Assembly (NCBI GenBank): GCA_913052345.1
Contig: CAJXDR010000013.1
Coordinates: 1-64,000 of the forward strand
Direction: 5' to 3'
Length of the DNA stretch: 64,000 bases
DNA from: UBA4421 sp002470275
GTDB taxonomy: Bacteria; Pseudomonadota; Gammaproteobacteria; Pseudomonadales; Azotimanducaceae
The notes beneath the pieces were generated by a model. It was not told where the DNA came from and searched no databases. It saw nothing but the letters and a program-made list of their open reading frames with translations. A program made the position numbers and the translations under genes. Position 1 is the stretch's first letter; every line of letters starts with the position of its first letter. Shown here piece after piece: positions 8,051 through 18,026 of this stretch.

Positions 8051-11000
8051 GTCATGTGCCTACCGCGTCCGGTCCGCGTGGGGCCCCCCTACAGTCTTTG
8101 GCGCGGCTTGCCCTTACGCTGATTAACCTGGTCCTCATAGTCCTGGCGCTGGCCCTTGTTTTGGGGCGCGTGGTTGTCTCTCAGCTAGATCACTATGATG
8201 AGGAGGTCAACGGCCTTCTTTCTGCCTGGAACGTCACGCTGTCCGAACCCAAGGGGCGCTGGCAGGGATTCAGGCCTCGGGTGGAGATTGGGCAGGTCAC
8301 CTATGGGGGCGGGTCGATTTCGGGCCTGAGTCTTGAGGTCGATGTCCTGCAAAGCCTGCTGTCGGGCCGCTATATTTTCTCGCACATGCAGTGGCAGCAG
8401 GCCGAGATAGGTATAGAGCAATTGCCCGCGGGCTGGCGGCTGAGCGGTGCAGGTGATGTGGCCATGCCCTTTGATCTCATCCAGGTGTTACGGGACAGCG
8501 CCTACCTCCAGGGCAGCACAACGCTAAATGTGGCGCTCCAGAATGGCACGACCGTGGTGCTACAAACGGAAGGCCGAACGTCTGGGCGTCAGGGACATCG
8601 CGTGGTTAAGCTTGCCCTGGCGTCAGCGATACGCCCCGACCAGCAGTTGACGCTGAGTATGATGCAGGACCCCACGGTGTCAGGCCATTACGCGCTCTTG
8701 GACGGGAGCCTTAGCCTGCCTGCCGGGGTGTTGGGCGCCTCTCCCGTTTCGGTGTCGATCTCCGAGGGTTATTGGTTCGAAGAATCACGCAGGGGGCTGG
8801 GTCAATTTTTTGGCAGCCTGCGCTATGGCCCATCCTTAGCCGGAGAGTCTCAGCTGCAAACGGATCGCTTCACCGTCGATGTCTGGTTGGAGAATGCCTC
8901 CTATCTGGCTCGGGTGAGCGACCTCAAAGTGATAGACGATCAAGTCGAGGCGCTGATTCCTCCAATGCTCCTGGGGTGGCGGCAGGTGGGTTCGATGTCT
9001 TCGGGGCGTCCGGCAGAGCACAGGCCCGTCCGGGCCTGGATGGAGACCGTTGAGCTACAGGCGATAGAACCGCTGATTGAAACATTGGCCCCAGCGGATG
9101 GCGTCTTGCTGCGCTGGTTCACAGCGCTAAGCCCAAGGGGCACGCTGTCAAACATTCACCTCAGGCATGACGGTGAAGGCGACCTCAGCTTTTCAGCCGA
9201 CGTTCAGCGATTGATGCTTAACGGCTATCGAGGGGTGCCAACAATTGTTAACGGTAGCGCTCGACTATGGGGGAATGGACGGGATGTGGCAGCGCGCGTC
9301 AATGCTACGGATATGCAGGTCGGGTTCCCTGACTTATTTCCAGACGCTTGGTTCTTCCAGCGAGTTGAGGGCCGGCTTTTGTTGGCCGCGCGACCCGGAA
9401 GGCTGTCGGTGCTGGGTCAGGATATTCGCGCTACCCGTGAAGATGTTTCAATCACCGCGAACTTCGCGACCTCAAGACCCGACGAAAGATTCGAACAACG
9501 TTTGAATTTGACCTTGGACCTCAACCGCGCGAATTTGGAGGAGGCACGCAGCTATGTGCCTTTTCGCCTGAACCCCGGGCTTCGGCAGTGGCTGTTGACG
9601 GCAACCAAGGCGTCTCATTTCTCTGATCTACGTGCCGCTTACCATGGCCAGGTGCACCAGGCCCCGGAAGATCGCTATAGCAGGCGTCTTGAACTCTTGG
9701 GGCGCTTTCGAGACGCGGACATTGAATACCTCCCGGATTGGCCCCTGCTCACAGAGGCGTCAGGGGACCTCTACCTGTCCGGCCGCAACAGCCATATCGC
9801 GCTGGCGCGAGGGCAGATGCGCGATATCCGCGTTGATGAGGCAGAGGTTCGAGTTTTCGGCGATCGAGGGGACATTACGCTCGACCTAGAAACCGAGGTT
9901 GGCGCCCAAAGTGCCCTGGACTTCATTCGAAACTCGCCGCTGATCGAGAATCTTTCTTTCATCTCGCCGAGTTGGCAGGGTCGGGGGCAGCTTGTTGTTG
10001 GGGCCGATTTGGTTGTACCGATCTCTATCAACCCAGAGCAAACTAAGACGCGCCGTCCGGTGGTTGACCTGGTTATTGAGTACTCAGACCTTGACCTCGA
10101 GCTCCCCGACTATCGCCTAGCCTTTGAGGCGCTGTCGGGTCGGAATACTTTTTCTATGCCCCACCATCTGAATGGCGAGATGAGCGGAAAGAGCTTTGGC
10201 CAGCCGGTGGACTTGAAGGCGTCCAGCGATGATGACTGGCTTTTCATTGAGGCCCGAGGGCGTCTGGCAGCATCTGACCTTTACGCGTTAGTCGACCTTG
10301 ATGACACTGGCTTGCTGTCCGGCTCGGCGGACTTTTCTTCCCGCCTTGCCTTGGCCATGACGGAAAGTGGCAGTTCTCGCCTGAGGGTCGATTCGGATTT
10401 GCTGGGGCTGGCAGTGGGCCTACCTGTCGAGTTCGGTAAGGCGGCAGACGACGCGACCCCAACCCAGCTGGACCTTCAGTTTCTAGACGGTTATCAGCGT
10501 TTAAACTGGTCTTATCGCGAGACCTCGGGTTGGCTGCACTTTGCAGATGATGCCGCCCGGTCTATTACCGGAGGGGCCATGGGCATTCGCACCGCGCCAT
10601 CGGTGGCAAGCCATAACGGCGGAAACATCTTGGTGTCTGGTCGCATGCCTCGGCTGGATATAGAGGCTTGGGTAGCGGAAGCGGGTGAATCTGCAGTCGC
10701 TATTCCGGTCTCTTGGGAGATTGATGCTCTTCAACTTGAGCAGTTGGTTGCCGGAGATTTGACCTTTGACGAGGTCATTCTGTCTGGAAAAGGCGATGCT
10801 GAGCAGATGCTCTTCACCTTGAAGAGCGAACAGATCATCGGTGATGCAGACCTTTCCGATCGCTCTAATTTGATCCTCGACCTAGACTTCTTAGCGCTAC
10901 CAGGAAGTCAAGACGCTTCGAACCTAGAGTCGAATCTTGACCCGATTACCCTCGCGGTGGGTCGATCCATGCCTAGGGCGCAGGTGAATGTTGCCCAACT

Positions 11001-11943
11001 CCAGATTGATGAAGCACCCTTTGGTGCCTGGCGTTTTCAGCTCGAACCGGATGTCGGTGGTTTGCGCGTCGAACTGGATCGGGTATCGGTTCTCGGTCTG
11101 GAGACGGCAAGGAGCGCTCTCTACTGGGACTTTGACCGCAACATCACCTCTTTTTCTGGGACTGTGATCTTGGACGATCTTGAACAGACGCTGCCAAAGT
11201 GGGCTTTCCCCCCAACGCTAACCACGACGTCTGCCACGTTAGGCGGGAATTTAAGTTGGCCGGGATCGCCGGCGAATCTAAATTTCTTGAACAGCGAAGG
11301 CATGCTTGATTTCCGAGCTACCGAAGGCCGTTTTTTCGACCAAGATGCGGGTCGGGCCGGGCTAAGAATGGTGAGCTTGCTCAATGTCTCGGCCCTGATA
11401 AAACGCATCAATCTGGATTTTTCGGATGTTCTTGAGGAGGGCATTAGCTTCAGCGAGTTATCGGGGCAGCTTCAGGTGGAGGACAAGGAACTGACCTTCA
11501 CTGAGAATCTGGTCATCAAGAGCACCTCCTCGACCTATGAAATCGGTGGCGCTGTGGATCTCAGCACGAGGACGCTAGACAACGAAATGATCGTCACGCT
11601 GCCAGTGAGCGAAAGCCTTCCTTGGTACGCTGCCTACGTGGCGCTCGCCCAACCCATCGTTGGGATTGGCGTGGCCATCGGTGAGCGCATTTTTCGTGAC
11701 CCGATTCAGCGGATGAGCTCTGCTAAGTTCTCGGTGACCGGCAGTATCAATGAGCCTCAGGTCCGTTTCCTTACCCTATGGGATAAAGACATTGAAGTTG
11801 CGAACCCAGCGGAACAGCCGTCGCCAGACCTTCTTTCAGAAAAGGAGTCCGGCGAGCTTCCAGAGGATGAATCCAGCGGGGAGGAGGATGCCACCCCTGA
11901 GTCAGCAGAGGACGCCCCATCGCAAAAGGTCGTTCCGGAATAG
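8047..11943 (+). CDS. yhdP: YhdP-type AsmA-like envelope protein
   Basis: This 1298-residue protein has one N-terminal membrane helix (about residues 17-42) and a very long periplasmic part rich in beta strands. This is the architecture of YhdP/DUF3971 proteins with an AsmA-like C-terminus (ISFSELSGQLQVEDKELTFTE...). Established work on YhdP, TamB and YdbH gives them overlapping roles in phospholipid traffic to the outer membrane. The GTG start overlaps the rng stop. The last 50 residues are a Glu/Ser/Pro-rich acidic tail, probably disordered. In related genomes a nitrilase-family gene sits between yhdP and tldD; here there are only about 135 non-coding bases. Confidence 0.9.
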   Translation: MSHVPTASGPRGAPLQSLARLALTLINLVLIVLALALVLGRVVVSQLDHYDEEVNGLLSAWNVTLSEPKGRWQGFRPRVEIGQVTYGGGSISGLSLEVDVLQSLLSGRYIFSHMQWQQAEIGIEQLPAGWRLSGAGDVAMPFDLIQVLRDSAYLQGSTTLNVALQNGTTVVLQTEGRTSGRQGHRVVKLALASAIRPDQQLTLSMMQDPTVSGHYALLDGSLSLPAGVLGASPVSVSISEGYWFEESRRGLGQFFGSLRYGPSLAGESQLQTDRFTVDVWLENASYLARVSDLKVIDDQVEALIPPMLLGWRQVGSMSSGRPAEHRPVRAWMETVELQAIEPLIETLAPADGVLLRWFTALSPRGTLSNIHLRHDGEGDLSFSADVQRLMLNGYRGVPTIVNGSARLWGNGRDVAARVNATDMQVGFPDLFPDAWFFQRVEGRLLLAARPGRLSVLGQDIRATREDVSITANFATSRPDERFEQRLNLTLDLNRANLEEARSYVPFRLNPGLRQWLLTATKASHFSDLRAAYHGQVHQAPEDRYSRRLELLGRFRDADIEYLPDWPLLTEASGDLYLSGRNSHIALARGQMRDIRVDEAEVRVFGDRGDITLDLETEVGAQSALDFIRNSPLIENLSFISPSWQGRGQLVVGADLVVPISINPEQTKTRRPVVDLVIEYSDLDLELPDYRLAFEALSGRNTFSMPHHLNGEMSGKSFGQPVDLKASSDDDWLFIEARGRLAASDLYALVDLDDTGLLSGSADFSSRLALAMTESGSSRLRVDSDLLGLAVGLPVEFGKAADDATPTQLDLQFLDGYQRLNWSYRETSGWLHFADDAARSITGGAMGIRTAPSVASHNGGNILVSGRMPRLDIEAWVAEAGESAVAIPVSWEIDALQLEQLVAGDLTFDEVILSGKGDAEQMLFTLKSEQIIGDADLSDRSNLILDLDFLALPGSQDASNLESNLDPITLAVGRSMPRAQVNVAQLQIDEAPFGAWRFQLEPDVGGLRVELDRVSVLGLETARSALYWDFDRNITSFSGTVILDDLEQTLPKWAFPPTLTTTSATLGGNLSWPGSPANLNFLNSEGMLDFRATEGRFFDQDAGRAGLRMVSLLNVSALIKRINLDFSDVLEEGISFSELSGQLQVEDKELTFTENLVIKSTSSTYEIGGAVDLSTRTLDNEMIVTLPVSESLPWYAAYVALAQPIVGIGVAIGERIFRDPIQRMSSAKFSVTGSINEPQVRFLTLWDKDIEVANPAEQPSPDLLSEKESGELPEDESSGEEDATPESAEDAPSQKVVPE

Positions 11944-12078
11944 TCCGTTCTGGACCTCTGGGACTAGGCCTGACCCAGCCGCCTGAATTCAGCATGGTGC
12001 CCGTTGTTCGTGTCATACTCCCGCCCGGTCGCGAGGCCAGGGCGTTGGGTAAAAGAATGTTAGAAAAAGAGAGCAATC

Positions 12079-13524
12079 ATGGGTGATCTATCCTCGTCAG
12101 TTCGAAACAGCCTGCTGACCTCCAGGGGGCTGGCCCTCGAAGATTTGGAGTCAGCCCTGGACAGCCTGCGTAGCAGGCAGATTGACTACGGAGAGGTCTT
12201 TCTGCAGAGCACGCGCGGGGAGTCCTTTGGCCTGGAAGACGGTATTGTCAAAGAGGGCTCCTTCGCGGTGGAGGCGGGGATTGGCGTCCGCGCCTTGTGC
12301 GGCGAGAGAACGGGTTTCGCCTATGCGGAAGATATTGGGCTCTCAGGGTTGCACAGCGCCAGCGATGCCGCGAAGTCTATTGCCGCCAAAGGGTCCCGGT
12401 CAGGGAGCCCTGGCTTTCGGGTGCCTGCATACCCGTCGCTGTACGAAGAAGTCGATCCTATTGCCAGCCTGAACGACAGCGAGAAGGTGGCCTTGCTGAG
12501 GCACGTTGATGAGGTGGCACGGCAACAGGATGCGCGGGTGAAGGAAGTTAACGTTCGCCTTTCCGCCAATCATGAATTCATGCTCATCATGGCTACCGAC
12601 GGCACCCTGGCGTCGGACGTTCGTCCGCTGGTTAGACTTGATGTATCGGTCATCGTTGAAGCCGGCGGTAGAAGAGAGCGCGGCAACGCAGGCGGCGGCG
12701 GGCGCCGTAGCCTGGTTACTCTAACGGAGGCAGATTGGGCCGCAGACCTGGCGCGTGAAGCTGTGCGGATGGCGCTGGTGAACCTAGAGGCCGTGGACGC
12801 GCCAGCGGGCACCATGCCCGTGGTTCTCGGTCCCGGCTGGCCAGGAGTATTGCTTCACGAAGCGGTCGGCCACGGCCTGGAAGGAGACTTTAACCGAAAG
12901 GGCAGTTCCGCCTTCGCCGGCAGGGTTGGTGAGCAGGTGGCGTCCCCGCTCTGTACGGTGGTGGATGATGGGACGCTTGCTGGGCGTCGAGGTTCTTTGT
13001 CAGTAGACGACGAGGGTACGCCGACTCAGCAAACGGTGCTTATTGAGAACGGGGTGCTCAAGGGCTACATGCAGGACAAGCTCAACGCGCGTTTGATGAA
13101 CGTTGCGCCCACCGGAAACGGTCGCCGACAAAGCTTCGCCCATATGCCCATGCCTCGCATGACCAATACCTACATGCTGGCTGGACAGGATGCGCCGGAG
13201 GACATCATTCGGTCCGTGGAGAAGGGTGTTTATGCGGTCAACTTTGGTGGTGGCTCGGTAGACATCACGTCGGGGCGCTTTGTCTTTTCTGCTACGGAGG
13301 CTTACCTGATCGAGCAAGGGCAGGTAACGGCACCTATTCGGGGAGCGACCTTGATTGGTAGTGGCCCTGAGGTAATGTCAAAAATTTCGCGAGTGGGGAA
13401 CGACCTTGGCCTAGACAGCGGTGTCGGTGTCTGTGGCAAGAACGGTCAGGGGGTGCCAGTTGGTGTGGGACAACCCACGCTGAAGGTGGATGAACTAGTG
13501 GTTGGTGGGACCCAGGCGGATTAA
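12079..13524 (+). CDS. tldD: Metalloprotease TldD
   Basis: TldD is the catalytic subunit of the TldD/TldE protease, which degrades unfolded peptides and processes some modified peptides such as microcin B17 and CcdA. The zinc motif HEAVGH is at residues 260-265 within LLHEAVGHGLEGD, and a Cys in the C-terminal GVCGKNGQG is the likely third ligand. The 481 residues are normal. The start is ATG with purine-rich AAAAAGAGAG upstream. The partner gene pmbA (tldE) lies downstream beyond the oppositely oriented darP, as in Pseudomonas. Confidence 0.97.
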   Translation: MGDLSSSVRNSLLTSRGLALEDLESALDSLRSRQIDYGEVFLQSTRGESFGLEDGIVKEGSFAVEAGIGVRALCGERTGFAYAEDIGLSGLHSASDAAKSIAAKGSRSGSPGFRVPAYPSLYEEVDPIASLNDSEKVALLRHVDEVARQQDARVKEVNVRLSANHEFMLIMATDGTLASDVRPLVRLDVSVIVEAGGRRERGNAGGGGRRSLVTLTEADWAADLAREAVRMALVNLEAVDAPAGTMPVVLGPGWPGVLLHEAVGHGLEGDFNRKGSSAFAGRVGEQVASPLCTVVDDGTLAGRRGSLSVDDEGTPTQQTVLIENGVLKGYMQDKLNARLMNVAPTGNGRRQSFAHMPMPRMTNTYMLAGQDAPEDIIRSVEKGVYAVNFGGGSVDITSGRFVFSATEAYLIEQGQVTAPIRGATLIGSGPEVMSKISRVGNDLGLDSGVGVCGKNGQGVPVGVGQPTLKVDELVVGGTQAD

Positions 13525-13568
13525 GGGCGGGCTGCGGATAAACGGAGCGTTGGGGTAGTAGGCCAGGA

Positions 13569-14072
13569 TCAGGGATTCTGGTCCCCATGATTCCGAATGA
13601 ATTTAAACAGGGTTCTCGCGGCTTGGCGATGTTGATCCGACGTCGGGGCATCGCCCTGGGGTCGAGTGGATGCTGCCTTGTTCACCAACTGACGCAACTG
13701 TTGGCGGTCCACGCTCGGGTAATCATGAATAAAGGCGGTAATGGCGGAGGGGTCGAGGATGAGCTTGTCCCGCCATCGCTCCAAGGCGTGGAAGCGCCCC
13801 TTGGCTAAGGCAGACTGATTGTTGATCGTTGCCAACTGTTGCTCGATGGATTCAGTGTCGATGGTGCGCATCAGCCTGCCAATGTACTGCATCTGCCTGC
13901 GGCCGCCCTCTCGACTGGAAATGCGTTGCCGAACTTGGATAGCCTCGCGAAGCTGGTCTGGAAGAGACATATTGGCGAGGACATCGGGCTTCAGGTCGGT
14001 CAGCGCCAGGCCCAGCTTTTGGAGACGGTGGGCTTCCCGCTTGAGTGCGGATTTCGAAGGTGGCTCGTGCAT
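13569..14072 (-). CDS. darP: Ribosome-associated protein DarP (YjgA, DUF615)
   Basis: DarP/YjgA is a 50S subunit assembly factor found in beta- and gammaproteobacteria. The 167-residue, highly charged helical protein has the family pattern PPSKSALKREAHRLQKLG near the N-terminus, LREAIQVRQRISSREGGRRQMQYIGRLMR in the middle and a RQLVNKA segment near the C-terminus. It is divergent from pmbA by 34 bases and converges on tldD across 44 bases. Its position between tldD and pmbA is conserved in pseudomonads. Confidence 0.93.
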   Translation of the reverse strand: MHEPPSKSALKREAHRLQKLGLALTDLKPDVLANMSLPDQLREAIQVRQRISSREGGRRQMQYIGRLMRTIDTESIEQQLATINNQSALAKGRFHALERWRDKLILDPSAITAFIHDYPSVDRQQLRQLVNKAASTRPQGDAPTSDQHRQAARTLFKFIRNHGDQNP

Positions 14073-14106
14073 CTTGTTAGGATATTGTGTTTAAGGAAAG
14101 AGATCA

Positions 14107-15438
14107 TTGGAATTTATTGATAATCAGGAAGAACTGAAAACCTTGGTCGAGGATATTCTGAAAGAGGCGCGTCGCCAGGGCGCGGATCAGTCGGAGGTGT
14201 CGGTCAGTATGGATCAGGGTTTAGGCGTCAGCGTTCGCAAGGGCTCGCTGGAAAACCTTGAATTCAATCAGGATCGTGGCTTTGGTATCACCCTCTATTT
14301 CGGGCATCGAAAAGGGTCTGCCAGCACTACGGATAGCAGCAGAGAAGCTATCGCCGCCACGGTGTCCGCAGCGAGAGATATCGCCCGACATACCCAAGAC
14401 GACGAGTGTTCCGGTCTTGCTGAACCAGAGCTAATGCCAGAGCAGGCGGCGGACCTGGATCTCTATCATCCTTGGGAGATCACGCCCGAGGCAGCAACGG
14501 AAATTGCGATTGGCTGTGAGGCGGCGGGGTTAGCCGTCGATGCTCGTTTGAAAAACTCTGATGGCGCCGAGGTAAGCTCCCAGCAGTCCATCCGCGTTTA
14601 CGGCAATAGTCATGGCTTTATTGGCGCTTATGCAGGAACCCGCCATAGTTTGAGCTGTGTGCTGATTGGCGAGGATGCCTCCGGTATGCAGCGTGATTAT
14701 TGGTATACCCAGGCGAGGTCCCATCAAGACATGGAGGATGCCCTCACGGTGGGTCGCATTGCTGGTGAACGAACCGCTGGAAGGCTGTCCCCCAGAAGCG
14801 CGCCCACGGGGAGCTTTCCTGTCTTGTTTGCGGCACCCCAAGCCGCGGGCTTGATTGGCCATTTAGTGGGCGCGATCGGAGGCTCGGCTCAGTACCGCAA
14901 GGCTACTTTCTTGCTCGACGCCCTGGGAGAACAAGTCCTCCCCAAATGGCTCACGCTAAAGGAACACCCTCTCAGGCCCAAGGCACTGGGTAGTGCTTAC
15001 TTTGATGCTGACGGCGTTGCCACGCGCGAGAACACCTTTATCAGTGAGGGCATCTTGGACAGTTATGCGCTGTCGGTCTACTCAGGTAAAAAGCTGGCTC
15101 GAGCAACCACGGGCAATGCTGGCGGAGTACATAACCTGGAACTGATGGGCGCTGCCGAATCTTTTGAAAACTTGCTGAGTAGGGTGGACAAAGGCCTGTA
15201 CGTGACTGAGCTTATGGGCCAGGGCGTGAATTCTGTGACCGGAGATTACTCCCGAGGGGCCGCGGGATATTGGGTGGAGGATGGAAAGATTCAGTATCCG
15301 GTGGACGAACTGACCATCGCGGGCAACCTGCGCGATATGTATCTGAATGTTTTGGCCATGGGTGACGACGCTGATAGGCGAGGCAATATCCTGTCGCCCA
15401 GCCTGCTTATTGAGCGTATGACCATCGCGGGCCAGTAG
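14107..15438 (+). CDS. pmbA: Metalloprotease subunit PmbA (TldE)
   Basis: PmbA/TldE is the non-zinc partner of TldD. It shares the TldD fold but lacks an HExxxH motif, as expected here. Recognisable segments are the N-terminal RQGADQSEVSVS, the middle GLIGHLVGAIGGSAQYRKATFLLDALG and the C-terminal GVNSVTGDYSRGAAGYWVEDG. The length is 443 residues. The start is TTG at 14107, supported by AAGGAAAGAG at 14094-14103; no other good start lies nearby. It converges on mgtE with only two bases between the stop codons. Confidence 0.95.
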   Translation: MEFIDNQEELKTLVEDILKEARRQGADQSEVSVSMDQGLGVSVRKGSLENLEFNQDRGFGITLYFGHRKGSASTTDSSREAIAATVSAARDIARHTQDDECSGLAEPELMPEQAADLDLYHPWEITPEAATEIAIGCEAAGLAVDARLKNSDGAEVSSQQSIRVYGNSHGFIGAYAGTRHSLSCVLIGEDASGMQRDYWYTQARSHQDMEDALTVGRIAGERTAGRLSPRSAPTGSFPVLFAAPQAAGLIGHLVGAIGGSAQYRKATFLLDALGEQVLPKWLTLKEHPLRPKALGSAYFDADGVATRENTFISEGILDSYALSVYSGKKLARATTGNAGGVHNLELMGAAESFENLLSRVDKGLYVTELMGQGVNSVTGDYSRGAAGYWVEDGKIQYPVDELTIAGNLRDMYLNVLAMGDDADRRGNILSPSLLIERMTIAGQ

Positions 15439-15440
15439 TG

Positions 15441-16796
15441 CTAGGCATACATCCAGCTTGCTAATCCCAAAAAAATAAAGAATCCCGTCACGTCTGTCAC
15501 CGTGGTGAGCACCACGCCACCGGCGATGGCCGGATCAATTTTCAGCTTTCTAAGGAAGCCAGGCAGCAGGCTGCCGGTAACCGCCGCAACGATGATCGTT
15601 GTTAGCATGGCGATGGCGATAACGGCTCCTAGCAGGGGATCTGAGAATATCCATGCCGCGCCGAGGGCCACAGCGGAGCCCCATAATAGGCCGTTCAGCA
15701 CCGCAATATTGAATTCTCGACTGAGCATCCAAAAGATATTCTTGCGACCGATCTGACCCGTGGCCTGGCCGCGAATCACCAGGGTCAGGGTTTGGGTGCC
15801 GGCAATACCGCCCATACTGGCAATCACGGGCATGAGCACCGCTAGGGCGACCACTTTGATGATGGTTTCCTCGAAGACGTGAATCACGGCAGCGGCCATG
15901 AGAGCCGTCATGAGATTGATGCCCAGCCAAAGGGCCCTTCGCCTCATTGTTTTTTTCACGGGCGCGAAGGTGTCTTCATCTACGTCCAGGCCAGCGGGCG
16001 CCAACAGGGCCTCTTCGGCGTCCTCTAAGATGACATCAACGACATCATCAATGGTGATACGACCCAGCAAAAATCCCTCGGCGTCCACGACCGGTGCTGA
16101 GATCAAATCGCGCTCGGAGAACTTTCTCGCCACGGCGGTATCTGGTTCATCGACCAGGATCGCGGGCGCTTCGCTGTCCATGATTTCTCTGACAGTGACC
16201 GATGGGTCAGCGGTCAACAGTTTTGCCAAAGGCAGTACGCCCACATATTCATCGCGGCTATTCACGACAATCAGTGCATCGGTTGCTTGGGGTAACTCGC
16301 GTTTTAAACGCAGGTAGCGAATGACTAACTCTACGGCATGACGGGGTCTAACCGTGATTGTATCGGTATTCATCAAACCGCCGGCGCTGTCCTCAGGGTA
16401 GGAGAGAACGGCCTCTACCCGAGCTCGATCTCTAGCATCAAGGCTAGCTAAAACCTGCTTGGTTATGGTGTCGGGTAGTTGCTGAAGGATATCGGCAAAG
16501 TCATCGGTATCCAGATTCTCCGCCGCAGCGACCAACTGTGCGGTATCCATTTCTTCCAGAAATTCAGCTCGAACGTCCTCATGCAGGTGCTGGAGGCTTT
16601 GATGTCGCGTTTCCCCATCCAGCAGACGCCAAATGACTTGGCGGGTGGTTGGTCGGTTGGACTCAATCGCATGCGCTATCTCGGCGGGTCTCAGTGACGC
16701 CAGCAACACCTGTATTTCTTCGGTGCTTTGCCGTCCAATTTCGAACAGACGCGTCGAGGGCAGGCCTTCCGTGGTTTCTGAATCGAGGGCGCTCAC
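15441..16796 (-). CDS. mgtE: Magnesium transporter MgtE
   Basis: MgtE is a homodimeric, Mg2+-gated magnesium channel. The domain order is complete. A superhelical N domain (about residues 25-130) is followed by two CBS domains (about 135-255; SAPVVDAEGFLLGRITIDDVVDVI) and five membrane helices from about 280 on. The last helix holds the pore Asp in VLTTVTDVTGFF. The length of 451 residues is typical. It overlaps npr by 4 bases at its start, so it belongs to the end of the ptsN-rapZ-npr series. No magnesium riboswitch is possible in the zero-length gap. Confidence 0.96.
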   Translation of the reverse strand: MSALDSETTEGLPSTRLFEIGRQSTEEIQVLLASLRPAEIAHAIESNRPTTRQVIWRLLDGETRHQSLQHLHEDVRAEFLEEMDTAQLVAAAENLDTDDFADILQQLPDTITKQVLASLDARDRARVEAVLSYPEDSAGGLMNTDTITVRPRHAVELVIRYLRLKRELPQATDALIVVNSRDEYVGVLPLAKLLTADPSVTVREIMDSEAPAILVDEPDTAVARKFSERDLISAPVVDAEGFLLGRITIDDVVDVILEDAEEALLAPAGLDVDEDTFAPVKKTMRRRALWLGINLMTALMAAAVIHVFEETIIKVVALAVLMPVIASMGGIAGTQTLTLVIRGQATGQIGRKNIFWMLSREFNIAVLNGLLWGSAVALGAAWIFSDPLLGAVIAIAMLTTIIVAAVTGSLLPGFLRKLKIDPAIAGGVVLTTVTDVTGFFIFLGLASWMYA

Positions 16797-17074
16797 GGAT
16801 TCGCTAGCTCGTCGAAGCCATTTTGAATAAGTTTGGTGAGCGCGAGCAGGGCATCTGCCTCGTCTGTGCCGCTGGCAACCACTTCAACGGTCGTGCCCAT
16901 GGGCGCGCCCAGCATCAGCAGATTCATGATCCGCTTCCCATCCGCCTCAGACCCATCTTCGGCGATCACGGTGACGTCGGCGGCAAAGTGTTTGGCTAGA
17001 TCTACGAATTTCGATGCAGCTCTGGCGTGGAGCCCCAGCGGATTAACAATGGTGATGGTCGCTTGCACGGTCAT
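16793..17074 (-). CDS. npr: Phosphocarrier protein NPr (HPr family)
   Basis: NPr is the HPr-like phosphocarrier of the nitrogen PTS (PtsP-NPr-PtsN), which regulates rather than transports sugar. The active-site His is His16 in NPLGLHARAA, and the second motif GKRIMNLLMLGAPMGT has the regulatory-Ser region of HPr. The 93 residues match. The gene context with rapZ, ptsN and rpoN identifies it as NPr rather than sugar-PTS HPr. About 80 bases containing an inverted repeat separate it from rapZ. Confidence 0.95.
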   Translation of the reverse strand: MTVQATITIVNPLGLHARAASKFVDLAKHFAADVTVIAEDGSEADGKRIMNLLMLGAPMGTTVEVVASGTDEADALLALTKLIQNGFDELANP

Positions 17075-17110
17075 AGTCAGTCACGCTACCCAAATATTAG
17101 GCATTCTAGC

Positions 17111-17132
17111 CCTAACCCAGGTCTGGGTCAGG
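17111..17132. repeat. Inverted repeat between rapZ and npr
   Basis: CCTAACCCAG and CTGGGTCAGG face each other across two bases; nine of ten positions pair. The element lies in the 80 bases between the rapZ stop and the npr start. It has no T-run on the minus strand, so it is a better candidate for an operator or RNA-processing hairpin than for a terminator. Confidence 0.4.
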
Positions 17133-17153
17133 CTGAATTAGAGCGCGCCTAAC

Positions 17154-18026
17154 CTAATCTTTAACGCGCGTATTGCGCTCCAGCTCTCGGTGTCTCACGA
17201 GCACGTTGTCATAGTTCGCGGTAAATCTAGTGGCCAGCTGTTCAGCAAAGAACACGCTGCGATGCTGGCCTCCAGTGCAGCCTAGCGCAATGGTCATGTA
17301 CATGCGGTCATGGTCGACAAAGCGCGGCACCCAAAGGCTTAGAGCGGATGAGATTTCTTCTAGCATATCCAATACGCGGGGTTGATTGCCGAGATAAGCC
17401 GCGACTTCGGCATGAAGCCCGGTCAGCGGACGGAGCGAAATTTCCCAATGTGGATTGGGTAAACATCGCAGGTCAAAGACAAAGTCGGCATCCACTGGCA
17501 CGCCGCGTTTATAGCCAAAGGACCTGAAGAGAAGGCTGATGGAAGAATCCTGCCTTTCCAGAACCCGATCGATAATCAGCTGGCTGAGTTCTTTATCTGA
17601 TATCTCAGTCGTGTTGAGAGTCAGCGTGGCCAGGTCCGCAACAGAAGCCAGAATACGTGCTTCCATGTCGATCCCTTGCTGCAGGTCCACATCAGCACTG
17701 GTGAGCGGGTGTCGGCGTCGCGTTTCGCTAAAGCGCTTTACCAGGGTCGGGCTGTGAGCATCAAGGTAGATGATCTGAATATTGACGTCTTCTAGCTTGA
17801 GCCTGGCGAGGATCTCCGGGAATTTGTCTAAGTCGCCACTCCGAGCATCGATACAGACGCCGAGATCAAGTTCTTTTGCCTGGAGCGAGTTGCGATGTGC
17901 GAGCATGAGCGGCTCCAACAAACTCACGGGTAAGTTATCTATACAGCGAAAGCCGGCATCCTCGAGGGTTCTAAGGGCCGTGGATTTCCCGGACCCAGAC
18001 CTGCCGCTGAGAATGATCAAGTTCAT
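17154..18026 (-). CDS. rapZ: RNase adapter protein RapZ
   Basis: RapZ (YvcJ/YhbJ) binds glucosamine-6-phosphate and the sRNA GlmZ and recruits RNase E. In this way it controls GlmS and thus cell-wall precursor supply. The Walker A motif GRSGSGKS is at residues 8-15. The C-terminal domain carries the conserved IALGCTGGQHRSVFFAE segment that binds the metabolite and RNA. The length of 290 residues is typical. It overlaps ptsN by 4 bases and is followed by npr, the standard gammaproteobacterial order. Confidence 0.96.
   Translation of the reverse strand: MNLIILSGRSGSGKSTALRTLEDAGFRCIDNLPVSLLEPLMLAHRNSLQAKELDLGVCIDARSGDLDKFPEILARLKLEDVNIQIIYLDAHSPTLVKRFSETRRRHPLTSADVDLQQGIDMEARILASVADLATLTLNTTEISDKELSQLIIDRVLERQDSSISLLFRSFGYKRGVPVDADFVFDLRCLPNPHWEISLRPLTGLHAEVAAYLGNQPRVLDMLEEISSALSLWVPRFVDHDRMYMTIALGCTGGQHRSVFFAEQLATRFTANYDNVLVRHRELERNTRVKD

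Noticed and set aside
16796..17154. Magnesium riboswitch upstream of mgtE
   Set aside because: mgtE overlaps npr, leaving no leader; the 80-base gap before npr is too short for an M-box and lacks its features.
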